A stretch of 6,660 nucleotides of DNA from CAZSTA01 sp964609495 [NCBI: uncultured bacterium] (lineage in GTDB: Bacteria > CAZSTA01): contig CAZSTA010000196.1 of NCBI GenBank assembly GCA_964609495.1, forward strand, positions 1 through 6,660. Reading direction: 5' to 3'. Of this stretch, positions 1-5,762 are shown one piece after another. The notes beneath the pieces were generated by a model that saw only the letters and a program-made list of their open reading frames with translations, had not been told where the DNA came from and did no database searches. The position numbers and the translations under genes were made by a program. The first letter of the stretch is position 1; each line of letters begins with the position of its first letter.

Positions 1-1
1 T

Positions 2-37
2 TGGGTAGAGGAAATAGTAAAAATTGGAAGTAAATAG
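2..37 (+). CDS. possible C-terminal tail of an upstream gene (partial)
   Basis: From base 2 the + strand reads WVEEIVKIGSK and then TAG at 35-37. That stop overlaps the guaB Shine-Dalgarno. The short stretch is protein-like, and the arrangement would fit an upstream gene ending just before guaB. The other two frames stop at 31-33 or almost at once. Eleven codons are too few to identify a family or exclude chance. Confidence 0.3.
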   Translation, partial: WVEEIVKIGSK

Positions 38-45
38 GGAGGGGG
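36..45 (+). promoter_or_regulatory. guaB ribosome binding site
   Basis: AGGAGG-like purine run AGGGAGGGGG lies a few bases before the ATG at 49 and supports that start. No promoter is visible in the 48 bases before guaB, so transcription probably begins outside the window. Confidence 0.8.
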
Positions 46-48
46 CGT

Positions 49-1509
49 ATGAATTCAAGTAAAGAGTTTAGAGTATGTCTCACTTTCGATGACGTGCTTT
101 TGGTGCCTCAGAAGTCGGAGGTGTTACCGAGGGATGTGGATGTATCCACTGATTTAGGAGCGGGAATAAAGTTAAGTCTTCCCTTTATATCCGCCGATAT
201 GGATACAGTAACCGAATCGAGGATGGCTATCGCTATGGCTAGAGAGGGAGGGTTGGGGATAATCCACAAGAATCTCAGTCCCGAGAAGCAGGCGGAGGAG
301 GTGGAGACGGTTAAGAGATCGGAAAATGGTGTTATCTCCGACCCGATCACTGTGACTTCGGATACTCTTATCTCCAAGGCTCTGGAGATTATGAGCCGCT
401 TTCGAATATCTGGTATCCCCATCACTGATGACGGTAATAAACTAGTGGGGATCATCACTAACCGAGATCTTCGCTTTGTCACTGATACTAGCTTGCAAGT
501 AAAAGCTCTGATGACCAAGGATAACTTGATCACTGCAGAAGAGGGAACTACTTTAGAGCAGGCTAAGAGCATCTTGCATCGGCATAGAATTGAGAAATTG
601 CCCATTGTTAACGAGGAAGGCGAACTGAAGGGGCTCATAACTATCAAGGATATCGGGAAGGTTATGGACTATCCTTACGCCTCGAGGGATAAGCAAGGTC
701 GACTTAGAGTTGGAGCTAGCGTAGGTGTAGGAAGGGGAGCTTTGGAAAGAACGGAAAGATTGGTAGATATAGGGATCGATATCATCGCAGTATCTGCCGC
801 TCATGGTCACTCCAAAGGTGTTATCGAGACGGTGGAGAATATTAGAAAGCACTTTCCCGATCTCCCGATCATCGCAGGTAATGTTGTGACAGCCGAGGGA
901 ACTTTCGAGCTGATTCAGGCAGGTGCTTCTTGCATTAAAGTGGGGCTAGGACCAGGTTCGATCTGCACGACTAGAATAGTCACTGGAGTGGGGATGCCCC
1001 AGCTTACTGCGATTATGGATTGTGCCGAAGAGGCGGATAAATACGATATTCCTATCATGGCTGATGGGGGTATAAAATACTCCGGTGATATCGTAAAAGC
1101 CTTAGCCGGGGGAGCAAGCACAGTTATGATCGGTGGCCTCTTCGCTGGGACTGATGAGGCTCCAGGAGCTGTAGAATATTATCAAGGACGCACTTATAAA
1201 AGCTATCGAGGAATGGGATCTTTATCTGCGTTGCAGGAAGGGTCTAGGCAACGTTATGCTCAGGAGGGAGTCGCTAAGCTTGTTCCCGAGGGAGTGGAAG
1301 GAAGGGTGTTATTTAAGGGACCCCTAATCAATGTGATAGAGCAATTGATCGGAGGGGTGAAGAGCGGTATGGGATACTGCGGTGCTCATCATCTAGGGGA
1401 GCTACGCGAGAAAGCTCAATTTGTAACGATTAGCTATGCCGGCTTACTGGAAAGCCATGTTCATGATATAGATATAACTAGAGAGGCGCCAAATTATTGG
1501 AGGGCTTAA
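49..1509 (+). CDS. guaB: IMP dehydrogenase
   Basis: Oxidises IMP to XMP with NAD+, the committed and rate-limiting step of guanine nucleotide synthesis, in the cytoplasm. At 486 residues it has the normal full bacterial length. Visible landmarks are the N-terminal [10 protein letters not shown] strand, two CBS domains (about residues 95-150 and 155-207), and the catalytic loop GPGSICTTR with Cys306. Further on are the IMP-binding Asp339 in ADGGI, YRGMGS at 386-391, and the mobile flap with the Arg402-Tyr403 dyad. The C-terminus ends in PNYW, as in Thermotoga-type enzymes. The flap and CBS domains argue for a dehydrogenase over GMP reductase. Oddities: the conserved D-[ST]-A-H-G-H-S loop reads SAAHGHS (Ser249 replaces Asp), the usual SAAMDTVTE or SSPMDTVTE reads SADMDTVTE (Asp50), and the phosphate-loop GS reads GG (Gly363). 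The start is fixed by the strong ribosome binding site. Function is near certain; full catalytic competence is less so. Confidence 0.96.
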   Translation: MNSSKEFRVCLTFDDVLLVPQKSEVLPRDVDVSTDLGAGIKLSLPFISADMDTVTESRMAIAMAREGGLGIIHKNLSPEKQAEEVETVKRSENGVISDPITVTSDTLISKALEIMSRFRISGIPITDDGNKLVGIITNRDLRFVTDTSLQVKALMTKDNLITAEEGTTLEQAKSILHRHRIEKLPIVNEEGELKGLITIKDIGKVMDYPYASRDKQGRLRVGASVGVGRGALERTERLVDIGIDIIAVSAAHGHSKGVIETVENIRKHFPDLPIIAGNVVTAEGTFELIQAGASCIKVGLGPGSICTTRIVTGVGMPQLTAIMDCAEEADKYDIPIMADGGIKYSGDIVKALAGGASTVMIGGLFAGTDEAPGAVEYYQGRTYKSYRGMGSLSALQEGSRQRYAQEGVAKLVPEGVEGRVLFKGPLINVIEQLIGGVKSGMGYCGAHHLGELREKAQFVTISYAGLLESHVHDIDITREAPNYWRA

Positions 1510-1534
1510 AGATAGCTCGATAAATAATGAGCTC

Positions 1535-1619
1535 AAGGGAGAAGCCTTTGCTTAGATTTATAGAAGTATGACCTGAAGACCCAAGGATAGAAGGCTCTGG
1601 GATTGATTGCCATTTTTTG
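1535..1619 (+). repeat. copy 1 of a short dispersed spacer element; possible weak guaB terminator
   Basis: AGCCTT (1543-1548) pairs with AAGGCT (1591-1596). It is followed by CTGGGATTGATTGCC and a T6 run (1613-1618). A similar arrangement, a stem followed by CTGGATTGATTGC and T5, lies at 5391-5464 behind another gene. The T run could end guaB transcription, but no strong stem directly abuts it, so it is not a clean intrinsic terminator. Confidence 0.35.
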
Positions 1620-1631
1620 TCTGGAGAACGC

Positions 1632-1660
1632 TTGATAATCTCGTATATTTGGGATATAAT
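1632..1660 (+). promoter_or_regulatory. rightward sigma70-type promoter in the guaB/larA spacer
   Basis: TTGATA (1632-1637), a 17-base spacer and TATAAT (1655-1660) give 11 of 12 consensus positions with optimal spacing. Start of transcription would be near 1667. No + strand gene follows; the next gene lies on the opposite strand. The product would therefore be a non-coding RNA running antisense into the 3' end of the LarA-family gene. Confidence 0.6.
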
Positions 1661-1666
1661 ATATGC

Positions 1667-1775
1667 CTGCAAGTTGCTCTTTGAAAAGAGTATAGGGCTG
1701 TATTAGAAATCCCTAATATGTCCAACTCGAAGGTTGGAAAAGAGAGTTGATCAAGCTGAACATAGTGATCTAAAA
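1667..1775 (+). ncRNA. candidate structured small RNA (four hairpins)
   Basis: Downstream of the promoter, four consecutive inverted repeats fit in about 95 bases: CTCTT/AAGAG (1677-1690), TAGGG/CCCTA (1693-1715), TCCAAC/GTTGGA (1721-1738) and GATCA/TGATC (1749-1770). Each stem is only 5-6 bp, so chance is possible, but the loops are compact and the spacing regular. No intrinsic terminator is visible before 1784, so the 3' end is a guess. I recognise no known RNA family. Confidence 0.3.
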
Positions 1776-1783
1776 TGGTATAA

Positions 1784-3076
1784 TTAATGCTTTCCGTTTC
1801 TCACTACTGCTAACTTATTAGCTACATCAAAAGCTAGGATTTTGGCTGGGGGATCTTTTTGGATCCAACCGTCTATCACTCGCTGGGGATTATTCGTAGG
1901 GGATAGATGAGCTTTCTCAACCGTTTCATCACTTAAACCGCTGTAGAACCAAATCCGCTCTACTCTCTTTAACAACTCCGCGAACTTATAAGCTTTGTGA
2001 GTATATAGATGATATTCCCCTTTGATGCTTTCTAATACCTCATCGAGAGGCTTAGTTAATTCGTCATAAAAGAACTTCTTCGCCTCTTCATTAGGAGCTA
2101 TCCCATTTTTGCATTCCGCTAAAAGTAGTATTTCTCCTCCATCTAGGACCGCGTTTTTGGTCAATTCCAATCCTCTTTGAGAGTTATATAAACTCTCATC
2201 TTGAGGATATCCCCCGGGAGACACGACTAGATATTTAGCAGGTTCTACCGAGAAGCTGGCGATATTATCTACCTTAGCTATCCCCTCTGCGGTGACTTTC
2301 TCGATATTTCCGCTTGCTGACCAAACTATCTTATCCCCCGATACTATAGTCCCTAAGACGAAGATATCCGCATCTTTGACGATCAACTTCATCGCCTCTA
2401 ACATATCGTTGGCTAGGGGATTATCTCTTCTTTCTGGATCAGGATGGAAGGGGTGGTGAGCGAAGGTTGAGCGAGGATCTAGAGCTAGGCTATGATTCAT
2501 CTCGATGGTGCGGAAGGAACATATTCCGGGCAAGAAATCCTTCAAGGCGTTGGAGTAACCAGCGAAATAGTGATGCTTCATATCTGCGCCTACGACAAAT
2601 AGGTTCGCATCCAACAACTTTTCGTTAGCCCAAACCTCCGTTCCGATAGAGGTCTTCCCCATGTTTCTAAATTTATCGTTGAAACAGTCATTTATGAATA
2701 TCCCTTCCGAGGGAAGCTCATATTTCTCGATGCTCTCTTTTATGTATTTCTTGATCTTGGCATTCTCAGGATTATCTATATCATGCGACCCGGTAGTGAT
2801 CATAAACCGAACTTTCTTAGCCTCTTTCAAACGAGCAGAGAGACTCTCAACTATCACCTGATGGGGCTCTTTTCTAGTCCCATCCTCTATTAACACTGTT
2901 ACTGTTTTACCTTTAGCTAGGTCTTCTAATCTATCTCCATAAGGATTTTCCAAGGCTCTATTTATCGTTCCCCAAACATCATCATTAGCCTCTAAAGTCC
3001 GAGGTTTTATCAACTGAGCCAGATTATTATCCGGAATATTCAACGATAAGCTATTATCGCCCCAACTTATTTCCAT
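1784..3076 (-). CDS. LarA-family nickel-pincer racemase/epimerase
   Basis: LarA homologues interconvert stereoisomers of 2-hydroxyacids (lactate and others, including longer or sugar acids) in the cytoplasm, using a nickel-pincer nucleotide tethered to a lysine. The 430-residue length matches the family. Spacing against Lactobacillus plantarum LarA, from memory, maps the key residues: Asp65 and Arg68 (D72/R75), His98 (H108), His169 (H174), Lys179 (cofactor tether, K184) and His195 (H200). The signature HYFAGYSNALKDFLPGI covers the tether. The substrate-site Y-Q-x-x-K appears instead as Tyr297-Asn298-Ser-Gln-Arg301, so lactate may not be the substrate. No cofactor genes (larB, larC, larE) are in the window. 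The ATG at 3074-3076 has GGAGGT eight bases upstream. The gene stands alone, converging on guaB. Family assignment is firm; the exact reaction is unknown. Confidence 0.88.
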   Translation of the reverse strand: MEISWGDNSLSLNIPDNNLAQLIKPRTLEANDDVWGTINRALENPYGDRLEDLAKGKTVTVLIEDGTRKEPHQVIVESLSARLKEAKKVRFMITTGSHDIDNPENAKIKKYIKESIEKYELPSEGIFINDCFNDKFRNMGKTSIGTEVWANEKLLDANLFVVGADMKHHYFAGYSNALKDFLPGICSFRTIEMNHSLALDPRSTFAHHPFHPDPERRDNPLANDMLEAMKLIVKDADIFVLGTIVSGDKIVWSASGNIEKVTAEGIAKVDNIASFSVEPAKYLVVSPGGYPQDESLYNSQRGLELTKNAVLDGGEILLLAECKNGIAPNEEAKKFFYDELTKPLDEVLESIKGEYHLYTHKAYKFAELLKRVERIWFYSGLSDETVEKAHLSPTNNPQRVIDGWIQKDPPAKILAFDVANKLAVVRNGKH

Positions 3077-3084
3077 CGCTATCT

Positions 3085-3090
3085 ACCTCC
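3085..3090 (-). promoter_or_regulatory. ribosome binding site of the LarA-family gene
   Basis: Read on the minus strand, GGAGGT lies eight bases before the ATG at 3074-3076 and fixes that start. Confidence 0.8.
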
Positions 3091-3110
3091 TTTTTTCTTT
3101 TTGTCCCTTA

Positions 3111-3139
3111 ATTATAGCATATACTATGAAGCTACGCAA
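3111..3139 (-). promoter_or_regulatory. extended -10 promoter for the LarA-family gene
   Basis: On the minus strand the order is TTGCGT (3134-3139), a 17-base spacer and TATAAT (3111-3116), with TG one base before the -10 box (TGCTATAAT). The extended -10 compensates for a weak -35. Transcription would start near 3104, giving a short leader of about 28 bases that carries the ribosome binding site. Confidence 0.7.
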
Positions 3140-3191
3140 GCCTTTTCGATCATCTGGATTAAGTTATAATCCTTAATCTATATATAGCTAT

Positions 3192-3330
3192 AATTTCGCA
3201 TTTTGGGGAGTGCTGAACTGAAGATTCATTTTCCCTAGGGATTTTGAGTAGGGGCGTGTTGCAAGCAACACACCCCCTACGATAATCCGCATTAATGCCA
3301 GATTTTCCAAACATCTGCGGAAGTATAGAT
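3192..3330. repeat. two-hairpin element, copy A
   Basis: About 139 bp recognisably related to 3496-3634, with small indels. Shared blocks include AATTTNGCATTTT at the left, ATAATCCNCATTAAT and AGATTTT in the middle, and TATAGAT at the right end. Copy A keeps the second hairpin and has lost most of the first. There is no coding potential, so it looks like a miniature mobile or REP-like element rather than a gene fragment. Confidence 0.6.
3248..3280. repeat. REP-like GTAGGGG hairpin
   Basis: GTAGGGG-C-GTGTTGC (3248-3262) and GCAACAC-AC-CCCCTAC (3265-3280) form a 14-15 bp GC-rich stem with a small internal irregularity and a loop of about two bases (more if end pairs open). Hairpins beginning GTAGGGG and ending CCCCTAC are a frequent dispersed repeat type in environmental bacterial genomes. 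No T run follows on either strand, so it is not an obvious terminator. Confidence 0.75.
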
Positions 3331-3423
3331 ATATCTTTAAAATAGAAAATTAGCTTCTCTATGAGGTTAATTAGGAGATCTTTATATAAGAAAATTAAAT
3401 TTCAACATTTAGGTGATAACTTA

Positions 3424-3452
3424 TTGACATTTTCCCAATGATATACTAAAAT
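3424..3452 (+). promoter_or_regulatory. likely promoter for the WecA/TagO-type gene
   Basis: TTGACA (3424-3429, perfect), a 17-base spacer and TAAAAT (3447-3452, 5/6) face the gene at 3711. The start would be near 3459, giving a leader of about 250 bases that runs through copy B of the two-hairpin element. An alternative TATACT at 3442-3447 is too close (12 bases) to pair with this -35. Confidence 0.55.
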
Positions 3453-3495
3453 AGATATAAATTAAGATATCTATAACAAAATTTTATAATACTAC

Positions 3496-3634
3496 AATTT
3501 AGCATTTTTTGAAAATGCTAAATTGAAAGCTTAGTTTCCAAGCGACTTTTTGGGTAGAGGGTGTGGGTAATACAAACCTTGCAATAATCCCCATTAATAC
3601 TAGATTTTGAAAGATCTGAGAAAGTGTTATAGAT
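3496..3634. repeat. two-hairpin element, copy B
   Basis: A related, diverged copy of 3192-3330 in the same orientation. It keeps a near-ideal first hairpin: CAATTTAGCATTTT (3495-3508), loop TTG, and AAAATGCTAAATTG (3512-3525), 14 bp without mismatch. The second hairpin, intact in copy A, is degenerate here. It lies in the untranslated leader of the downstream gene, where the hairpin could affect expression. Confidence 0.55.
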
Positions 3635-3710
3635 AATGCAATAGATAAGATCACTATGCGACGATATAAACTGGGGGGGGAATCAAACGGGAATATAGAA
3701 AGGAACTTTT

Positions 3711-4712
3711 GTGATTTTACAACTCTTTGCTTTCGTCATAGCTCTCATAATATCTTTAATTGTCACCCCTTTTATCCGTGGCTTTGGGTCGAGGATGGGA
3801 TTTATGGATATACCTGGGAAGGGGAAGATTCATACCATTCCTATACCTAGAATCGGCGGCATTGCTATCTATATAGCTTTTATAATAACTGTATTCATCC
3901 TGGTAGATTTCACTAAGGAGTTGGTTGGCTTATTGATTACCTCGACCTTTATATTCTTGATGGGGGTGGTCGATGATATAGTTAAGGGAGGTCTCCCTGG
4001 TAAGTTGAAACTAGTGGGTCAGATCGGGGCGGCTTCTGTCTTGATTCTCTTTGGAGTAAAGGTTGAGTTGATAACCCTCCTTCACGTCAATATTCCCATC
4101 ACTCTGCTGTGGATAGTGGGTATAACCAATGCTTTCAATCTATTAGATAATATGGATGGAATCTCAGCAGGACTGGCTATTATTGCTGCGATTATCCTTT
4201 CCCTGACAGCTTGGATGTGTGGTCATACTCTCGTCAGCATTGTAGTGGCTGCTTTAGCTGGAGGAGCTTTGGGATTTTTAAGATATAATTTCCATCCAGC
4301 TTCTATCATTATGGGGGATTGTGGCAGTACCTTTTTAGGTTTTACTCTAGCCTCTCTAGCTATAATAGGAAGTTGGATGGATGTAGTTACACTTAGTTAT
4401 ACCTTACTTGTGCCTATAATAATTCTAGCCATCCCTATTTTTGACACTTCCCTAGTGACTATAGATCGCTTGCGTCATGGAAAAAGTATCTTTGCGGGAG
4501 GTAAAGATCACTCCACTCATCGCTTATACGCTATGGGACTAAGCCAGAGACAAGTTGCTGTGGTCTTCTACATAATCAGCTTATCTCTGGGACTTATCGG
4601 GATGATGGTTACTAAAGCAAGTCAATCGGTGATTATAATAGTGTTGACCTTTTTAATCATTATCGCTCTTTATGTGATGTGGAAATTAGGTAATATCAGG
4701 TTGGGAGAATAA
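3711..4712 (+). CDS. WecA/TagO-type polyprenyl-phosphate N-acetylhexosamine-1-phosphate transferase
   Basis: Integral membrane enzyme that moves a sugar-1-phosphate (usually GlcNAc) from a UDP-sugar to undecaprenyl phosphate. This is the first step of many surface glycans, such as O-antigen, teichoic acid or exopolysaccharide. The 333 residues form about ten hydrophobic segments. Family motifs in order: PRIGGIAIY (46-54), GVVDD with Asp88-Asp89 (Mg and substrate), NAFNLLDNMDG (140-150, Asp146 and Asp149), MGDCGS (201-206), PIFDT (242-246), and the cytoplasmic histidine loop GKDHSTHRL (264-272). This variant His loop points to the WecA/TagO branch; MraY has a different ending. Start is GTG at 3711 with AGAAAGGA upstream. 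No glycan cluster accompanies it, so donor sugar and final polymer are open; an MraY-like role is less likely. Confidence 0.92.
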   Translation: MILQLFAFVIALIISLIVTPFIRGFGSRMGFMDIPGKGKIHTIPIPRIGGIAIYIAFIITVFILVDFTKELVGLLITSTFIFLMGVVDDIVKGGLPGKLKLVGQIGAASVLILFGVKVELITLLHVNIPITLLWIVGITNAFNLLDNMDGISAGLAIIAAIILSLTAWMCGHTLVSIVVAALAGGALGFLRYNFHPASIIMGDCGSTFLGFTLASLAIIGSWMDVVTLSYTLLVPIIILAIPIFDTSLVTIDRLRHGKSIFAGGKDHSTHRLYAMGLSQRQVAVVFYIISLSLGLIGMMVTKASQSVIIIVLTFLIIIALYVMWKLGNIRLGE

Positions 4713-4822
4713 ATCTATATAAATGAGCAGTTTGGAGGCAATGTTAGGGTAACTTCTAGTCCTTCCTCATAAGCTAGAGGTATATTCTTAGTATCATTCC
4801 CTTGAAATTACCACCTTCAGTT

Positions 4823-4839
4823 AAAACTTCCGAAGTTTT
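4823..4839 (+). terminator. weak candidate terminator after the transferase gene
   Basis: AAAACTTC and GAAGTTTT are complementary arms around one base (about 7 bp with loop CCG), running into TTTTTAT. The stem is AT-rich and lies 110 bases past the stop codon, so this is only a candidate. Confidence 0.3.
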
Positions 4840-4864
4840 TATAAAGAAGAATCGAGTTTCTTTC

Positions 4865-4893
4865 TTGCTTTTTAAAAGAAAATGTTATATAAT
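4865..4893 (+). promoter_or_regulatory. candidate promoter for the 97-residue gene
   Basis: TTGCTT (4865-4870), 17 bases, then TATAAT (4888-4893) in a very AT-rich setting. The -35 is poor (3/6), the -10 perfect. It would give a leader of about 190 bases before the ATG at 5088. Apart from this site, the weak terminator at 4823 and the inverted repeat at 5022, I see nothing in the 375-base spacer 4713-5087. Confidence 0.45.
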
Positions 4894-5021
4894 ATAAATT
4901 GGGATCTCTTCAAACTTCCTATCTAACAAGGGAAAATAACAATTTCGAAGTGCTATAATCTCCATCGCTATTATGTGGGTAGATCGAGAAGTTGAATAGC
5001 TCTTATATTTAAAGGGAGATA

Positions 5022-5053
5022 AATATCGCTTAGGTCTGGTGATTGGCGATATT
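5022..5053 (+). promoter_or_regulatory. 8-bp inverted repeat upstream of the 97-residue gene
   Basis: AATATCGC (5022-5029) and GCGATATT (5046-5053) are perfect reverse complements separated by 16 bases, ending 34 bases before the start codon. The size and position would suit a dimeric repressor site or a leader hairpin. No protein candidate is evident. Confidence 0.35.
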
Positions 5054-5087
5054 ATATAAAACAAAAAATCCAATTAGGAGGTACAAA

Positions 5088-5381
5088 ATGTGGTTTTTTG
5101 GAGGTAAAAAATCTATAGAGGAGAGGACCTTAAGAGGTAACAATTCTATCTCTATTCCCTCAAGGGGGAAGGTGAGATATATGGCTGTTGATCCAACCAA
5201 CGATACCAGGGATAGAGGGGTCGTAGCTGTATTCACACTTGATAACAAGGGAAAGGTCGATTTGCTCGAGGTCAAAACCGAAGTCTTTATGGATGGGAAA
5301 AAGTTGGAGCAAGGAGATCAGTTTGTAATTAACAAAGGAGACGTTATCAAGATAAAAGGCTACAATCATGTTGTGACTTGA
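5088..5381 (+). CDS. small beta-rich protein of unknown function (97 residues)
   Basis: I do not recognise this protein. The ATG at 5088 is chosen because TAGGAGGT sits five bases upstream; a TTG at 5043 would add 15 residues but has no such site. It starts MWFFGGKK, then a charged stretch (about 9-15). From there to the end come alternating hydrophobic and polar segments typical of beta strands, with no signal peptide and no cysteine or histidine cluster. The last 30 residues (MDGKKLEQGDQFVINKGDVI and following) resemble the strand-turn-strand end of FHA-like and other small beta-sandwich domains. The conserved GR and SxxH of true FHA domains are not seen, and the length is about that of one such domain. 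It is transcribed alone, with a possible operator or leader hairpin upstream. Cytoplasmic location is likely; a ligand- or protein-binding role is only a guess. Confidence 0.8.
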   Translation: MWFFGGKKSIEERTLRGNNSISIPSRGKVRYMAVDPTNDTRDRGVVAVFTLDNKGKVDLLEVKTEVFMDGKKLEQGDQFVINKGDVIKIKGYNHVVT

Positions 5382-5390
5382 GAATAGCCG

Positions 5391-5464
5391 AGGAAAGCGA
5401 GGGAGCTTACTGATTTTGAAGCGGTAGGCTTTCTCTATTTCACTGGATTGATTGCAATTTTTGG
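5391..5464 (+). repeat. copy 2 of the short dispersed spacer element; possible weak terminator
   Basis: GAGGAAAGC pairs with GCTTTCTC (one bulged base; right arm at 5428-5435). It is followed by CTGGATTGATTGCAATTTTTGG (5443-5464), which carries the exact GGATTGATTGC found at 1600-1610. Just before the T run, ATTG-ATTG-CAAT can make a 4-bp stem. It may serve as a poor terminator for the 97-residue gene. Confidence 0.35.
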
Positions 5465-5536
5465 TATAGCAAGGGGGAGACTGTGTCTAAATAATCATAC
5501 TATTCCTATCCACTTTAACTCACAGGAGAGGATAAC

Positions 5537-5597
5537 GTGCTTTCTGTATCTTGATGAATCTGGAGATCCAGGTTTTCCAGGAGGTTGGATTGACTGA
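5537..5597 (+). pseudogene. N-terminal remnant of a DUF3800-type gene
   Basis: Codons from 5541 read FLYLDESGDPGFPGGWID and then TGA at 5595-5597. The (Y/F)-x-DESGDxGF motif is the characteristic N-terminus of DUF3800 proteins (normally roughly 200-250 residues), which often sit near mobile elements and prophages. An AGGAG site (5524-5528) lies eight bases before a GTG at 5537. Removing one base at about 5540 joins that start to the motif as (M)FLYLDESGDPGF, so a single-base frameshift near the start fits. Nothing family-like follows the TGA: the rest is gone or unrecognisable. The match rests on one short motif, so moderate confidence. Confidence 0.55.
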
Positions 5598-5628
5598 TCA
5601 AATGGATTAAAGTTATGGTCACTGGAAT

Positions 5629-5696
5629 AAAAAGCGGCTAGGCAGAGAGGGCGATCCTCTCTGTACGAGTCACCTAGGGTAGCCCTCCTAGTTGTA
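5629..5696 (-). ncRNA. candidate short structured RNA with intrinsic terminator
   Basis: Starting about 5695 under a very strong minus-strand promoter, the RNA would fold into an optional CUAGG/CCUAG hairpin, then an 8-bp stem CAGAGAGG/CCUCUCUG with a five-base loop (5643-5663 on the + strand). An outer GGCUA/UAGCC pairing (5680-5684 with 5636-5640) leads directly into GC and five U's (5629-5633), an intrinsic terminator shape. The total is about 65 nt. The nearest minus-strand gene lies 2.5 kb further on, so it is not an ordinary mRNA leader. The arms CUAGG, CCUAGG and CCUAG offer alternative pairings, as in attenuators. An 11-codon GTG reading frame with an AGGAGG ten bases upstream also exists. 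I recognise no known family. Confidence 0.45.
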
Positions 5697-5701
5697 CCTG
5701 T

Positions 5702-5729
5702 ATTATACCAAAAATTTTATATTTGTCAA
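5702..5729 (-). promoter_or_regulatory. near-perfect leftward sigma70 promoter
   Basis: On the minus strand TTGACA (5724-5729) and TATAAT (5702-5707) match the consensus at all 12 positions with a 16-base spacer. An A/T-only tract (T8 on the minus strand, 5734-5741 region) just upstream resembles an UP element. It is the strongest promoter in the window, and it points away from every gene to its right. Confidence 0.75.
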
Positions 5730-5762
5730 CATTAAAAAAAACAGTCAGGAAGCATATAAAAT

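Noticed and set aside
108-647. Long minus-strand ORF inside guaB (and other overlapping ORFs inside guaB and the LarA-family gene)
   Set aside because: Shadows of the real genes: no ribosome sites, no recognisable domains, and they fully overlap strongly identified proteins.
1777-1784. Extended -10-like TGGTATAAT at the 3' end of the LarA-family gene (+ strand)
   Set aside because: There is no acceptable -35 at 16-18 bases and no + strand gene downstream. TATAAT strings are frequent in these AT-rich spacers.
3157-3175. GGATTA/TAATCC and GATTAAG/CTTAATC inverted repeats in the LarA upstream spacer
   Set aside because: They are short, AT-rich and mutually overlapping; there is nothing to show they are more than chance in AT-rich DNA.
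3656-3850. Small + strand ORF containing a run of eight G's, overlapping the transferase start; possible phase-variable tract
   Set aside because: The peptide is not protein-like, has no ribosome site, and is out of frame with the transferase. Shortening the run by one G still meets a TAG before 3711, so slippage would not create an extended protein.
4715-4807. Minus-strand open stretch of about 30 codons (GNDTKNIPLAYEEGLEV...) after the transferase gene
   Set aside because: Composition looks protein-like, but there is no start codon or ribosome site, and 30 stop-free codons are expected often by chance.
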